Of a DNA stretch of 64,000 nucleotides, positions 22,518 to 31,406 are shown in pieces. Source of the stretch: Vibrio pelagius (GTDB lineage Bacteria; Pseudomonadota; Gammaproteobacteria; Enterobacterales; Vibrionaceae); NCBI RefSeq assembly GCF_024347575.1, contig NZ_AP025503.1, forward strand, positions 2,046,001 through 2,110,000, read 5' to 3'. Made by a program: the position numbers and the translations under genes. The number at the start of each line of letters is the position of its first letter. Position 1 is the stretch's first letter. The notes below the pieces were generated by a model. That model ran no database searches, was not told the DNA's origin, and was given only the letters and a program-made list of their open reading frames with translations.

Positions 22518-23561
22518 TTATACGTAGCGCGTGAACTTTTTGGGGTCAAATGCCGAGCGTATCGCTTCACCTATAAATGTCACCATGACCAGAACCGCAA
22601 CGATGGCCCCAACAACTGAAGTCACAATCCAAGGGGCGTCTAAGTTTGATTTCCCCTGCTGTAGCAATTCTCCCCAACTCGGTGTAGGTGGCATTAAGCC
22701 AAGCCCCAGGTAGTCAAGCGCCGTTAATGCGGTAATGTTAGCGGCAATCGTAAATGGCGCTAAAGTCACTATCATAACCATAGTATTGGGTAAGATATGA
22801 TGCACTAGAATACGTGTTGTAGAAGCGCCTAGTGCTCGTGCTGCCATCACATATTCACGAGCAGACTCTTTATAAGTCATTGTTCTCATATACCAAGTGA
22901 TGCCCATCCAGCCGAACAAAACATTAATTGCGACAAACAAGGTAAACGTTGGCTGGGTTATCGAGACTAAAATCATAATTACGTACAGAAACGGTATCAT
23001 TGACCAAATCTCTATAAGTCTTTGAACAAACAAATCAAACTTGCCACCAAAGAAGCCCATACAACAACCTACCACAGTACCAATCGCATAAGAGATAGCC
23101 ATGGTCATCAAGGCAAATCCCATCGCTATACGAAAGCCATAAACTAAACGCGCCAGAATATCTCGCCCTATCGCGTCAGTACCTAAATAATGTTGGCTAT
23201 CAATACTTGGAGCTAATGGTGGGAAGTCCCCAGAAAAGTCCTGCTCATATGGGTTCCAAGGTACGATAGGCATGATGACAAAGTTACCCTCTCCTTCATC
23301 CGCAAAAACCTGTTTTAGATCTCTATAATTTACCTCACTCGTATAACTCAACCCGAAATCTGTCCCTAGTCGTACATCTGAAACAACCGGGAACGACCAC
23401 TCACCTTTGTAGTGAACGAATAGTGCTTTGCTGTTAATAAAAAACTCAGCGAAGATAGAAAAAACAAGTAGTAAACTCAAAATCAATAGAGACCAATAAC
23501 CACGCTTTATCTCTTTAAAATGTTTAATTTTTTTCTGTGTCAGTGGGGTTAGCCTAATCAT
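22518..23561 (-). CDS. Peptide ABC importer, inner-membrane permease 2 (YejE/OppC-type)
   Basis: 347 aa. One N-terminal membrane segment is followed by a periplasmic part (about residues 45-130) and a BPD_transp_1 core with about five more segments; the EAA loop is ESAREYVMAARALGASTTRILVHHILPN. HYLGTDAIGRDILARLVYGFR is typical of OppC/YejE proteins. The frame is open to 23600, but the start at 23561 is preferred because its ATG overlaps the TGA of the first permease as ATGA. It forms the channel together with the gene before it. Confidence 0.92.
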   Translation of the reverse strand: MIRLTPLTQKKIKHFKEIKRGYWSLLILSLLLVFSIFAEFFINSKALFVHYKGEWSFPVVSDVRLGTDFGLSYTSEVNYRDLKQVFADEGEGNFVIMPIVPWNPYEQDFSGDFPPLAPSIDSQHYLGTDAIGRDILARLVYGFRIAMGFALMTMAISYAIGTVVGCCMGFFGGKFDLFVQRLIEIWSMIPFLYVIMILVSITQPTFTLFVAINVLFGWMGITWYMRTMTYKESAREYVMAARALGASTTRILVHHILPNTMVMIVTLAPFTIAANITALTALDYLGLGLMPPTPSWGELLQQGKSNLDAPWIVTSVVGAIVAVLVMVTFIGEAIRSAFDPKKFTRYV

Positions 23562-24580
23562 GCTCCAAACCTCACTCTTGGGTCGACTACGGCAACACAA
23601 AGATCAGATACAATATTGCCAATCATTAACATCGCAGCATTTATAGCGACGATACCCATTACAACAGGATAATCACGTTCCATTATGGATTCGTAGCCTA
23701 GCAAACCGATACCATCGATATTAAAAATAACTTCAATCAAGAAAGAGCCTGACATAAAGAACAACAATGAGTTACCAAAATGACTCGCTATCGGAATTAA
23801 GCTGTTTTGTAATGCATGTTTTTTAACCGCTTGCTTGAATGGTAAACCCTTCGCTATAGCTGTTCTAATATAGTCAGCAGATAGATTTTCCATAAGGTTA
23901 TTTTTCATTGTCATCGTGAGAGTTGCAAAGTCACCAATCAAATAACAAATAAGCGGTAGTACAGCATGCCACATGATGTCTTTAACTTGATCTAGCCAAC
24001 TTTCATAGTCCTCAAAATCGTCCCCGACGAATCCTCCCATTGGAAACCAATCAAGGTTATAGGCGAACAGTGTAATTAGAAAAACGCCAACAACATACCC
24101 GGGTAAAGCGTAACCAATAAATATTAAAATCGAAGACGTAGAATCAAATACTGAGCCATGTTTGATCGCTTTATAATAGCCAAGCGGAATTGATATAAAG
24201 TAACTAATAAAGAATGTCATGCCTCCATAAAACAACGAGATTGGTAAACGTTCAGCAATCATGTCACTCACAGGTTCGTAATATCGAGTTGATTCACCAA
24301 AATCTAATACGACTATCTTAGATAGCCAATCAACATAAGACTCTAATATAGGCTTGTCTAATCCATAGAACGCATTGAGTTCTGCAATCTGGTCATCTGA
24401 TAATGATGAATTATTACCCGCAACACTGACCGCCGCACTGTCTGTTCCTGAATGCATCTTTGACAACATTCTTTCCACCGGACCACCTGGGACGAATCGA
24501 GTGATGGCAAATATTAAGATTGTTATTCCTATAAATGTTGGAATAATAAGTAAAAAACGCCTCAATATATAAGTTAACAA
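23558..24580 (-). CDS. Peptide ABC importer, inner-membrane permease 1 (YejB/OppB-type)
   Basis: 340 aa, first gene of the importer operon. N-terminal MLTYILRRFLLIIPTFIGITILIFAITRFVPGGP is the OppB-type entry helix; the BPD_transp_1 core has an EAA-like loop at DYIRTAIAKGLPFKQAVKKHALQN. A periplasmic insertion between residues 40 and 130 fits YejB-like permeases. The only start that fits is TTG at 24580, with GGAG nine bases before it; a weak start codon could limit translation of the operon. It is followed by permease 2 with a 4-bp overlap. Confidence 0.92.
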   Translation of the reverse strand: MLTYILRRFLLIIPTFIGITILIFAITRFVPGGPVERMLSKMHSGTDSAAVSVAGNNSSLSDDQIAELNAFYGLDKPILESYVDWLSKIVVLDFGESTRYYEPVSDMIAERLPISLFYGGMTFFISYFISIPLGYYKAIKHGSVFDSTSSILIFIGYALPGYVVGVFLITLFAYNLDWFPMGGFVGDDFEDYESWLDQVKDIMWHAVLPLICYLIGDFATLTMTMKNNLMENLSADYIRTAIAKGLPFKQAVKKHALQNSLIPIASHFGNSLLFFMSGSFLIEVIFNIDGIGLLGYESIMERDYPVVMGIVAINAAMLMIGNIVSDLCVAVVDPRVRFGA

Positions 24581-24976
24581 TTGGAAATACTCCGTACCAA
24601 TTTTTTACATTTAAACCGCATCTTGTAAGTCTTTACCAACTCATACACTGATCCGATGAGATTTCAGTTCCGTAAACTCTAATCCATAAGAATATTGAAT
24701 TGAACAGTGACATCCAATTAACGTTAAAAATAATCGACTCAAATCATATTATTATAGTTAATTTAAGAAAATAGTTGTGTAAAACCCAAATATGTGCCGG
24801 TTTACTTGTTCAACAATGAGGCTAAGTGAATATAAAATAGAAGGGGAGTGCTAATAACTATATATTTTAAAAGGAGATTTATAGATTGGAGTTTTTTAGT
24901 GATTACTACTAACAGGTACACAGTTTAAACGTTTGCTAATTTAATTAAACAAGAAAACTGTGTACCTACAAAATAA
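24581..24976. other. AT-rich gap between the peptide importer and pyrF
   Basis: The gap contains the promoter region of the importer operon at its left side, a ten-base palindrome TTAACGTTAA (24718-24727), and a long inverted repeat next to pyrF listed separately. I see no convincing gene or RNA. It is likely one junction of the accessory block. Confidence 0.5.
24914..24967. repeat. Long-arm inverted repeat beside the pyrF stop codon
   Basis: Perfect 13-base arms AGGTACACAGTTT (24914-24926) and AAACTGTGTACCT (24955-24967) separated by 28 AT-rich bases that can form a further GTTT/AAAC pair. It lies 10 bp beyond the pyrF stop. No T run follows on the minus strand. It may stabilise or end the pyrF transcript, or mark a recombination junction. 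Confidence 0.6.
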
Positions 24977-25687
24977 TTAGTTGTTCTTCAAATGTAACAA
25001 TTCATTATTAATGTTCTTTAACACTTCAGCAGGATCAGCAGCTTGTGTGATTGGACGACCAATAACTAAGTAGTCAGAACCTGATTGAATTGCTTTAGTC
25101 GGCGTCATAATACGTTTTTGATCACCAACTTCTGCGCCTACAGGACGAATACCAGGAGTAACGAGTTTAAACTCCTGACCTAATTCACTCTTCAGTAAAG
25201 ACGCTTCTTGTGCAGAACAAACAACGCCGTCTAAACCTGCATTTTTAGTTAAGTTAGCCAGTCGCCTAACCTGCATCTGAGGCTCAATATCAAGACCAAT
25301 ACCCGCTAGATCTTGCTGTTCCATGCTTGTCAGTACAGTGACTCCAATCAGCAATGGACGGTCTTTACCATAGGGCTCAAGGATCTCGCGTGATGCCGTC
25401 ATCATTCGCTCGCCACCACCAGCATGAACGTTCACCATCCAAACTCCCATTTCCGCAGCTGCTCGTACAGCCTTAGAACATGTGTTTGGAATGTCGTGGA
25501 ATTTCAAATCTAAGAAAACCGAAAAACCGCGCTTGTGCAGCTCACGTACAAACTCTGGTCCAAATAGAGTAAACATCTCTTTACCTACTTTTAGGCAACA
25601 AGATGCCGGATCAATTCGGTCGACGAAGGCCAAAGCATCAGCTTGGTTGTCGTAATCCAGGGCTACAATGATTTTTTGATCGTTCAT
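24977..25687 (-). CDS. pyrF: Orotidine 5'-phosphate decarboxylase
   Basis: Last step of de novo UMP synthesis: OMP to UMP and CO2. 236 aa, usual length (group I bacterial enzyme). The catalytic Asp-Lys-x-x-Asp array is in [12 protein letters not shown] (about residues 61-72), and LVTPGIRP plus [11 protein letters not shown] bind the phosphate. A strong ribosome-binding site (AGGAGATGAA) precedes the ATG. It follows lapB by 96 bp on the same strand, the common lapA-lapB-pyrF order of enterics and vibrios. Confidence 0.98.
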   Translation of the reverse strand: MNDQKIIVALDYDNQADALAFVDRIDPASCCLKVGKEMFTLFGPEFVRELHKRGFSVFLDLKFHDIPNTCSKAVRAAAEMGVWMVNVHAGGGERMMTASREILEPYGKDRPLLIGVTVLTSMEQQDLAGIGLDIEPQMQVRRLANLTKNAGLDGVVCSAQEASLLKSELGQEFKLVTPGIRPVGAEVGDQKRIMTPTKAIQSGSDYLVIGRPITQAADPAEVLKNINNELLHLKNN

Positions 25688-25783
25688 TTCATCTCCTAAC
25701 GCAGTTTATTGTTTTAAATTTTTCTCGTAAAAATGCAGCCCGAAAGCTGCACTATATAATTTGGTCTAACATTGACCATTAAT

Positions 25784-26959
25784 TTACTCACCATCAAGGC
25801 CACGGATCGGCTTGATCGTCCCCCATCCCTTACACGAAGGGCAATGCCAATATAGAGAGTGGGTAGAAAAGCCACACTTCCTACAACGATAATGAGGCTT
25901 CATTTTTAGTTGTTCACCAACCATAGACTGTAAAGTGGTCAAGCTATTTTTAGCCCGGCCCTCTTCTGCTTCTGCAATATGATAATCAATCAATCGATGG
26001 AAGCCCTTCATCGTTGGGTTTTTAAGAAGTTGTTTGGTCAAAAGCTCTTGTGCTGAGCCGATATCTTCATGTTGTGCAACTAACTGTGCCAACATTAACT
26101 CCGCAGACACGCCTGCTTTTTTCTGTATACAAACTTTAAGGAATTCGACAAGCTGAGCTTCCTGTCCCAAGTGGTGATAACAGTCAGCTAAAGTTGGTAA
26201 TACTTCGCTGATAAAGTCGATATCCTGGTCAATAACAGACTCAAGGTACTCTATTGCTTTATTGTACTCTTCGCTTGCGAGATGAATTTTCGACAGCGCA
26301 ATACTGGCTCTGACGCATTTCGGGTCTTCAGTGAGTGCTTTCTTAAAATGTTGTATCGCTTTGGATTGATTGCCTTCCGCTTGCTCTTGCATTGCTAGCT
26401 CACACCAAAAATGAGCAACTGTTGCACGCATCTTAAGCTTCTTGCTGCTGATTTTGATTAGCACATTACCGTGTTGAATGGCTTTGTTCCATTCGCGGGT
26501 TTGTTGATAGATAGAAACCAGTTGTTGAAGTGCACTCTCTTTATGGTCTGGCTCATCGACGAGTTGCTCAAAGATTTTTTCTGCTCGGTCTAAAAAGCCC
26601 GATACCATATAGTCTTTTGCGAGTTGCTGAAGTGCGAGATTTTTTTGGTCGATTGTAAGACCAGAACGAGAGATAAGATTTTGGTGGATACGAATAGCGC
26701 GATCCACTTCGCCTCGAGAACGAAACAGATTGCCTAACGCGAGATGTGTATCAATCGTTTCGTTATCAACTTGAAGCAGTTCAATAAAGTGGTCAACCGC
26801 TTTATCCGACTGATCTGACAAAAGTAGGTTCAGACCTGTCACATACTGACGAGATATCTGATGAGATTGCTTTTGCTTTTCTTGCTGAGCATTACGATTA
26901 CCCATGTACCAGCCGTAAGCGGCGGCAATGGGTAACAGTAAGAACAGTAACTCTAACAT
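25784..26959 (-). CDS. lapB: Lipopolysaccharide assembly protein B (LapB/YciM)
   Basis: Inner-membrane-anchored TPR protein that adapts LpxC to FtsH proteolysis and so sets the rate of lipid A synthesis. 391 aa as in E. coli. The N-terminal membrane helix is LLFLLLPIAAAYGWYMGNR; residues about 40-345 are TPR repeats; the C-terminal rubredoxin-like zinc/iron knuckle is at Cys359, Cys362, Cys373 and Cys376 (CRKC...CPSC). It follows lapA by 28 bp in the same operon. Together with msbA, lpxK and kdsB it makes this window rich in LPS functions. Confidence 0.97.
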   Translation of the reverse strand: MLELLFLLLPIAAAYGWYMGNRNAQQEKQKQSHQISRQYVTGLNLLLSDQSDKAVDHFIELLQVDNETIDTHLALGNLFRSRGEVDRAIRIHQNLISRSGLTIDQKNLALQQLAKDYMVSGFLDRAEKIFEQLVDEPDHKESALQQLVSIYQQTREWNKAIQHGNVLIKISSKKLKMRATVAHFWCELAMQEQAEGNQSKAIQHFKKALTEDPKCVRASIALSKIHLASEEYNKAIEYLESVIDQDIDFISEVLPTLADCYHHLGQEAQLVEFLKVCIQKKAGVSAELMLAQLVAQHEDIGSAQELLTKQLLKNPTMKGFHRLIDYHIAEAEEGRAKNSLTTLQSMVGEQLKMKPHYRCRKCGFSTHSLYWHCPSCKGWGTIKPIRGLDGE

Positions 26960-26982
26960 TAAGTATTAGCCTTTCTCAGCTA

Positions 26983-27255
26983 TCAAGCTTTTGATTCTAC
27001 AGCGACTTGCTTTGATTGCTTGTTTAGCTTTTTCTTTAAACGGTGGATCTGTAGCTGAGATTTCATGTGCATGCTACCAAACACAATCCATGCTAGAACA
27101 AAACCCGATACAAACACTACACCAAGTAATGTTGATAGGTGGAAGTCACCTTGGGCAAGCAGGTAATTGAAATTCACGATAGTTTGGTTTTGAGAGCCTA
27201 AAGCCAGTGCAATTAGGAAAAGTGCAATAACAGCGACTATTTTTATAATTTTCAT
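26983..27255 (-). CDS. lapA: Lipopolysaccharide assembly protein A (LapA/YciS, DUF1049)
   Basis: Small inner-membrane protein (90 aa) with two membrane segments (about 5-20 and 40-62), including the family motif NQTIVNFNYLLAQGDFHLSTLLG, and a charged helical tail (LQIHRLKKKLNKQSKQ). It works with LapB in LPS homeostasis. The frame extends to a GTG at 27264 and an ATG at 27261; I use the ATG at 27255 because it lines up with the E. coli start. A terminator separates it from ihfB upstream, so lapA-lapB-pyrF should have their own promoter in the 120-bp gap. Confidence 0.93.
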   Translation of the reverse strand: MKIIKIVAVIALFLIALALGSQNQTIVNFNYLLAQGDFHLSTLLGVVFVSGFVLAWIVFGSMHMKSQLQIHRLKKKLNKQSKQVAVESKA

Positions 27256-27331
27256 ATTCATCACTCATTGGTTAATTAGCAGTACGATTATGCAGGAAAA
27301 TTACTTATCAGACCACCATATTATGGTCATA

Positions 27332-27365
27332 AAAAAGCGGCATACATTGTAGTATGCCGCTTTTT
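27332..27365. terminator. Rho-independent terminator of ihfB
   Basis: Stem AAAAAGCGGCATAC / GTATGCCGCTTTTT (27332-27345 with 27352-27365), six-base loop ATTGTA. A/T runs on both sides make it able to act in both directions; ihfB ends 19 bp away. Confidence 0.93.
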
Positions 27366-27383
27366 AAAATTCCGATAAGTAAT

Positions 27384-27668
27384 CTACATTCCTGTATTTA
27401 CTCGTTCGCGTAGCTCTTTACCAGGTTTGAAGTGAGGAACGTATTTGCCGTCTAACTCAACTTTATCACCGGTTTTTGGATTACGGCCAACGCGAGGCTC
27501 ACGGTAGTGTAGCGAAAAGCTACCAAAACCACGAATTTCGATTCGATCACCACTTTCCAATGTTGAAGCCATGTGCTCTAAAATGTCTTTTACAGCGTCT
27601 TCAATTTCTTTTGCAGAAAGATGCGTTTGCTCAGCGCATAGTCTTTCAATTAATTCAGACTTAGTCAT
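27384..27668 (-). CDS. ihfB: Integration host factor subunit beta
   Basis: IHF is a sequence-specific DNA-bending heterodimer (IhfA/IhfB) that shapes promoters, origins and recombination sites. 94 aa, normal. The DNA-intercalating proline lies in the beta arm [15 protein letters not shown], and [17 protein letters not shown] is the HU/IHF core. Ribosome-binding site GAGGGA precedes the ATG. It follows rpsA by 100 bp behind a terminator, the same rpsA-ihfB order as in E. coli. Confidence 0.98.
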   Translation of the reverse strand: MTKSELIERLCAEQTHLSAKEIEDAVKDILEHMASTLESGDRIEIRGFGSFSLHYREPRVGRNPKTGDKVELDGKYVPHFKPGKELRERVNTGM

Positions 27669-27723
27669 AGTTTCCCTCGTTGGTTTTCTTTTTAGAAATT
27701 ATAGACCTATCGGAAAAATAAGC

Positions 27724-27751
27724 AAAAAAAAAGGGACCCTAAGGCCCCTTT
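27724..27751 (-). terminator. Terminator of rpsA
   Basis: Stem AAAGGGACC / GGCCCCTTT (27730-27738 with 27743-27751, one internal mismatch) followed on the minus strand by nine T. It lies 18 bp after the rpsA stop. Confidence 0.85.
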
Positions 27752-27768
27752 CTTAGCGAAAAATTAAA

Positions 27769-29439
27769 TTATTCGCCTTTAGCAGCTTTGAATGCATCTG
27801 CCATTGCGTTACCGAACGCGCCTTCGTCAGACTTGTTCAGTGAAGCCATTGCTTCTTGCTCTTCAGCTTCATCTTTAGCTTTGATAGATAGGTTGATTAC
27901 GCGGTTCTTACGGTCAACACCTGTGAACTTCGCTTCAACGCTGTCACCAACGCTTAGGATTAGAGACGCATCTTCAACGCGGTCACGAGAAACTTCAGAA
28001 GCACGGATGTAACCTTCTACGCCTTCAACAAGCTCGATAGTTGCACCTTTCGCGTCTACTGCAGTTACAGTACCGTTTACTAGAACGCCTTTCTTGTTGT
28101 CAGCAACGTATGCGTTGAACGGGTCGTTTTCCATTTGCTTAACGCCAAGAGAAATACGCTCACGCTCTGCATCTACTGCAAGAACAACTGCTGAGATTTC
28201 GTCGCCTTTCTTGTACTCACGTACAGCTTCTTCACCAGCAACATTCCAAGAAATGTCAGATAGGTGTACTAGACCGTCGATACCGCCTTCAAGACCGATG
28301 AAGATACCAAAGTCAGTGATAGACTTGATCTTACCAGTAACTTTGTCGCCCTTAGCTTGCATTTCTGCAAATGACTGCCATGGGTTAGCTTTACACTGTT
28401 TCAGACCTAGAGAGATACGACGACGTTCTTCGTCGATATCAAGAACCATAACCTCAACTTCGTCGCCAACATTAACAACTTTAGATGGGTGGATGTTCTT
28501 GTTAGTCCAATCCATTTCAGAAACGTGTACTAGACCTTCAACGCCTTCTTCGATTTCAACGAAGCAGCCGTAGTCAGTTAGGTTAGTAACACGACCAGAA
28601 AGCTTGTGACCTTCTGGGTAACGCTTAGCGATTGCTACCCATGGATCTTCGCCTAGTTGCTTAAGACCTAGTGATACGCGAGTACGCTCACGGTCGAACT
28701 TAAGAACTTTAACTAGGATTTCGTCACCAACGTTAACGATCTCAGATGGGTGCTTAACGCGCTTCCAAGCCATATCTGTGATATGTAGAAGACCGTCAAC
28801 ACCGCCAAGGTCAACGAATGCACCGTAGTCAGTAAGGTTCTTAACGATACCTTTAACTTCAGTACCTTCTTGTAGAGTTTCAAGAAGTTCGTCACGCTCA
28901 ACGCTGTTCTCAGATTCGATAACAGCACGACGAGAAACAACAACGTTGTTACGCTTCTGGTCTAGCTTGATTACTTTGAACTCTAGCTCTTTGTTTTCTA
29001 GGTGAGCAGTGTCACGGATAGGACGTACGTCTACTAGAGAACCTGGAAGGAAAGCACGGATACCGTTTAGTTCAACAGTGAAACCGCCTTTAACTTTACC
29101 GTTGATGATACCAACAACAGTTTCAGCTTCTTCGCAAGCTTTCTCAAGAACGATCCAAGCTTCGTGACGCTTAGCTTTCTCACGAGAAAGTTGAGTCTCA
29201 CCGAAACCGTCTTCAACAGCGTCTAGAGCTACGTCTACTTCAGCGCCAACTTCAACTTCAAGTTCGCCAGCAGCGTTCTTGAACTGTTCAGCAGGGATAG
29301 CAGATTCAGACTTAAGACCAGCGTCAACAAGAACGAAACCGTTCTCGATAGCTACTACAGTACCTTTAACGATGCTGCCTTGTTGGAATTCTGTTTCGTT
29401 TAGAAACTCTTCAAAGAGTTGAGCAAAAGATTCAGTCAT
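27769..29439 (-). CDS. rpsA: 30S ribosomal protein S1
   Basis: S1 binds mRNA leaders and brings them to the 30S subunit; it is needed for translation of most structured messages. 556 aa with six S1 (OB-fold) repeats: the first two form the ribosome-binding part, and repeats 3-6 show the recurrent pattern G-x-V-x-x-[LI]-T-D-[YF]-G-x-F-V...GLVH-[VI]-S-[ED]-[MI]-[SD]-W. The codon choice is strongly biased, as expected for a highly expressed gene. The leader carries GGA-loop hairpins consistent with autoregulation (separate entry). It is preceded by cmk in the same direction. Confidence 0.98.
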   Translation of the reverse strand: MTESFAQLFEEFLNETEFQQGSIVKGTVVAIENGFVLVDAGLKSESAIPAEQFKNAAGELEVEVGAEVDVALDAVEDGFGETQLSREKAKRHEAWIVLEKACEEAETVVGIINGKVKGGFTVELNGIRAFLPGSLVDVRPIRDTAHLENKELEFKVIKLDQKRNNVVVSRRAVIESENSVERDELLETLQEGTEVKGIVKNLTDYGAFVDLGGVDGLLHITDMAWKRVKHPSEIVNVGDEILVKVLKFDRERTRVSLGLKQLGEDPWVAIAKRYPEGHKLSGRVTNLTDYGCFVEIEEGVEGLVHVSEMDWTNKNIHPSKVVNVGDEVEVMVLDIDEERRRISLGLKQCKANPWQSFAEMQAKGDKVTGKIKSITDFGIFIGLEGGIDGLVHLSDISWNVAGEEAVREYKKGDEISAVVLAVDAERERISLGVKQMENDPFNAYVADNKKGVLVNGTVTAVDAKGATIELVEGVEGYIRASEVSRDRVEDASLILSVGDSVEAKFTGVDRKNRVINLSIKAKDEAEEQEAMASLNKSDEGAFGNAMADAFKAAKGE

Positions 29440-29546
29440 TATTTAATCTTCAATAATTAAACGTCCATGGGTATCCTACCGCATGGGGTTGATAAATTCG
29501 CCGGTTATCATCCTTGCAACCAACGTTCTTGCCGGCTCGGTAAAAA
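29440..29546 (-). promoter_or_regulatory. rpsA leader with GGA-loop hairpins (candidate S1 autoregulatory element)
   Basis: On the minus strand a hairpin at 29486-29465 has stems CCATG/CATGG and GGTA/TACC (one bulged C) closed by the triloop GGA; it ends 25 nt before the rpsA start. A second at 29521-29503 has stem GGTT/AACC with GGA in its loop. Apical-loop GGA hairpins in the rpsA leader are known in gammaproteobacteria as the target of S1 in autogenous control. There is no strong Shine-Dalgarno, as is normal for rpsA. Confidence 0.6.
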
Positions 29547-30227
29547 CTACCCAGCCAGTTTCGATTCAATATAGTGTAGTGCTTTTTCTACGACCTGCTC
29601 AATGTTCATTGAGGTGGAGTCAAGCACAAGCGCATCCTCAGCAGGGCGCAGTGGCGCTACTGGGCGATTACGATCTCGGTCGTCTCGCTCTTGGATCTCG
29701 CTCAAAAGGTCGTCAAATTTAACATCTAAGCCCTTGCCTTGCAACTGTTTAAGACGGCGATTCGCACGCTCTTCAGCACTCGCATCAAGGAAAATTTTCG
29801 CTTCAGCATTTGGGAATACAACAGTCCCCATATCACGACCGTCCGCAACAAGCCCCGGCGCTGCACTGAATGCACGTTGACGACGCAGCAGTGCTTCTCG
29901 TACGCGAGGCAGTGCTGCAACTTTTGAAGCCGCCATGCCTGTCTCCTCTTTACGCAGTTCGCCAGACACATCTTCGCCTTCAAGAATCACTTTTACCAAT
30001 TCACCCTCAGCAACAAACTGAACGTCTAAATGCGTTGCTAGAGGAACTAAAGCGTCTTCAGACTCTGTGTCCACACCGTGATGGATTGCAGCTAATGCAA
30101 GCACGCGATAGATAGCACCCGAGTCTAGTAAGTGAAAACCTAACTTTTCAGCTAGTAACATACATAGGGTACCTTTACCTGCACCGCTTGGTCCATCAAC
30201 TGTAATCACTGGGCTTTGAGAAGGCAT
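29547..30227 (-). CDS. cmk: Cytidylate kinase
   Basis: Phosphorylates CMP and dCMP with ATP, supplying CTP/dCTP pools. 226 aa. The P-loop GPSGAGKGT is at residues 13-21, and the CMP-binding region includes [35 protein letters not shown] is the family C-terminal signature. Ribosome-binding site GGAG precedes the ATG. It lies directly upstream of rpsA, the conserved cmk-rpsA-ihfB order. Confidence 0.98.
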   Translation of the reverse strand: MPSQSPVITVDGPSGAGKGTLCMLLAEKLGFHLLDSGAIYRVLALAAIHHGVDTESEDALVPLATHLDVQFVAEGELVKVILEGEDVSGELRKEETGMAASKVAALPRVREALLRRQRAFSAAPGLVADGRDMGTVVFPNAEAKIFLDASAEERANRRLKQLQGKGLDVKFDDLLSEIQERDDRDRNRPVAPLRPAEDALVLDSTSMNIEQVVEKALHYIESKLAG

Positions 30228-30413
30228 GTTTTACTCCACGTTTCTTCGTAAGTTTTATTCCGCACTCGCATAATACAACTGCGTTAACAGGCGGCATATT
30301 ATAGAGAAAAATCAGTTTAGGAGCGAGGTAAATCTCACATTAATCCCAGTGCTACCGATATGAAGAAGTATTTATGAGTTTCTTTGATTTGTAGGTAGGT
30401 TTGTGGCTATAAA

Positions 30414-30442
30414 AATGAAAAAGCCTCGCGAATCTGCGAGGC
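30414..30442 (-). terminator. Terminator of the comEC/msbA-lpxK-ycaR-kdsB unit
   Basis: Stem GCCTCGC / GCGAGGC (30423-30429 with 30436-30442), then on the minus strand a T run (plus-strand A run at 30417-30422). It lies 38 bp after the kdsB stop. Confidence 0.85.
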
Positions 30443-30480
30443 GATAATAAGGCTTAGAGTTGCGTTTTAGAGAGAATACG

Positions 30481-31227
30481 TTATCCGATGATCGCTCTGA
30501 CTGTCTCGAGGTCCTCAGGCGTGTCTACACCGGCAGCAGGTGCTTCTGCTGCAATATCTACATGGATTTTCTCTCCATACCACAGCACACGTAGTTGTTC
30601 TAGACACTCTATGCGCTCAAGTGTGCTTGGCGCCCAGTTTATGTAGGTGTTAATAAACCCTGCGCGGTATGCATAAATGCCTATGTGCCTTAACAATGGA
30701 GATTCTGCACTTGTTCCATTATTAGCGTACGCATCGCGATCCCAAGGAATAGTGGCACGGCTAAAGTAGAGTGCATAACCCTCTTTATCCGTTACCACTT
30801 TTACAGCATTAGGATTAAACACTTCATCAACGTGAGTGATCTCTACCCCTAACGTTGCCATTGGCGCTTCACTACCCGCAAGGTTGTTTGCCACTTGGTT
30901 GATAATACTCGGTGGGATAAGAGGTTCATCGCCCTGCACGTTGACAATGATGTGATCATCCGGGATGTTCATCACTTCAATTACTTCAGCCAAGCGCTCT
31001 GTTCCAGACTCGTGTTTAGGAGAAGTCATACAAACATCTGCACCAAATGCTTTCGCGGCCTTTTCAACTCGAACATCGTCAGTCGCAATAATGACTTTAT
31101 CTGCACCAGCTTTCACTGATTGTTCATAAACCCATTGAATCATTGGTTTGCCGCCTATATCAGCTAACGGCTTTCCGGGTAATCGGCTCGATTGATAACG
31201 AGCTGGGATGACAACCGTAAATGACAT
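30481..31227 (-). CDS. kdsB: 3-deoxy-manno-octulosonate cytidylyltransferase
   Basis: Activates Kdo with CTP to CMP-Kdo for the LPS inner core. 248 aa. Nucleotidyltransferase signature [20 protein letters not shown] at the N terminus, [10 protein letters not shown] around residue 98-107 for metal and CTP, and [11 protein letters not shown] late in the chain. Its ATG overlaps the ycaR stop by one base (TAATG), so the two are translationally coupled. Last gene of the lpxK operon. Confidence 0.98.
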   Translation of the reverse strand: MSFTVVIPARYQSSRLPGKPLADIGGKPMIQWVYEQSVKAGADKVIIATDDVRVEKAAKAFGADVCMTSPKHESGTERLAEVIEVMNIPDDHIIVNVQGDEPLIPPSIINQVANNLAGSEAPMATLGVEITHVDEVFNPNAVKVVTDKEGYALYFSRATIPWDRDAYANNGTSAESPLLRHIGIYAYRAGFINTYINWAPSTLERIECLEQLRVLWYGEKIHVDIAAEAPAAGVDTPEDLETVRAIIG

Positions 31228-31406
31228 TATTTGCCCTCGTCCATTGAGATTGTGCGAGCCTCAGGCTCAAGAAGCACAGGAATACCCTCTTTAATTGGGT
31301 ATGCAAGGCGATCAAGTTTACAAATCAGTTCTTGCTTATCTTTATCAAAAGTTAATTTACCTTTACACACAGGGCAAGCAACGATTTCAAGTAGACGGTG
31401 ATCCAT
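31227..31406 (-). CDS. ycaR: Trm112-family protein YcaR
   Basis: Small 59-aa protein of the Trm112/UPF0434 family, found between lpxK and kdsB in gammaproteobacteria; function unproven in bacteria, with Trm112 members elsewhere acting as methyltransferase partners. [18 protein letters not shown] carries the CxxC knuckle; a further Cys follows in [14 protein letters not shown]. The open frame reaches 31514, but the ATG at 31406 gives the family start. It overlaps the 3' end of lpxK by 20 bp and kdsB by 1 bp. Confidence 0.94.
   Translation of the reverse strand: MDHRLLEIVACPVCKGKLTFDKDKQELICKLDRLAYPIKEGIPVLLEPEARTISMDEGK

Noticed and set aside
13655..24580. Mobile element or genomic island with integrase
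   Set aside because: No integrase, transposase, tRNA junction or direct repeats were seen; I only call it accessory-looking.
24852..24926. GTG-started frame of about 25 codons in the importer/pyrF gap
   Set aside because: The G-rich run is too close to the GTG to act as a ribosome-binding site and the product looks random.
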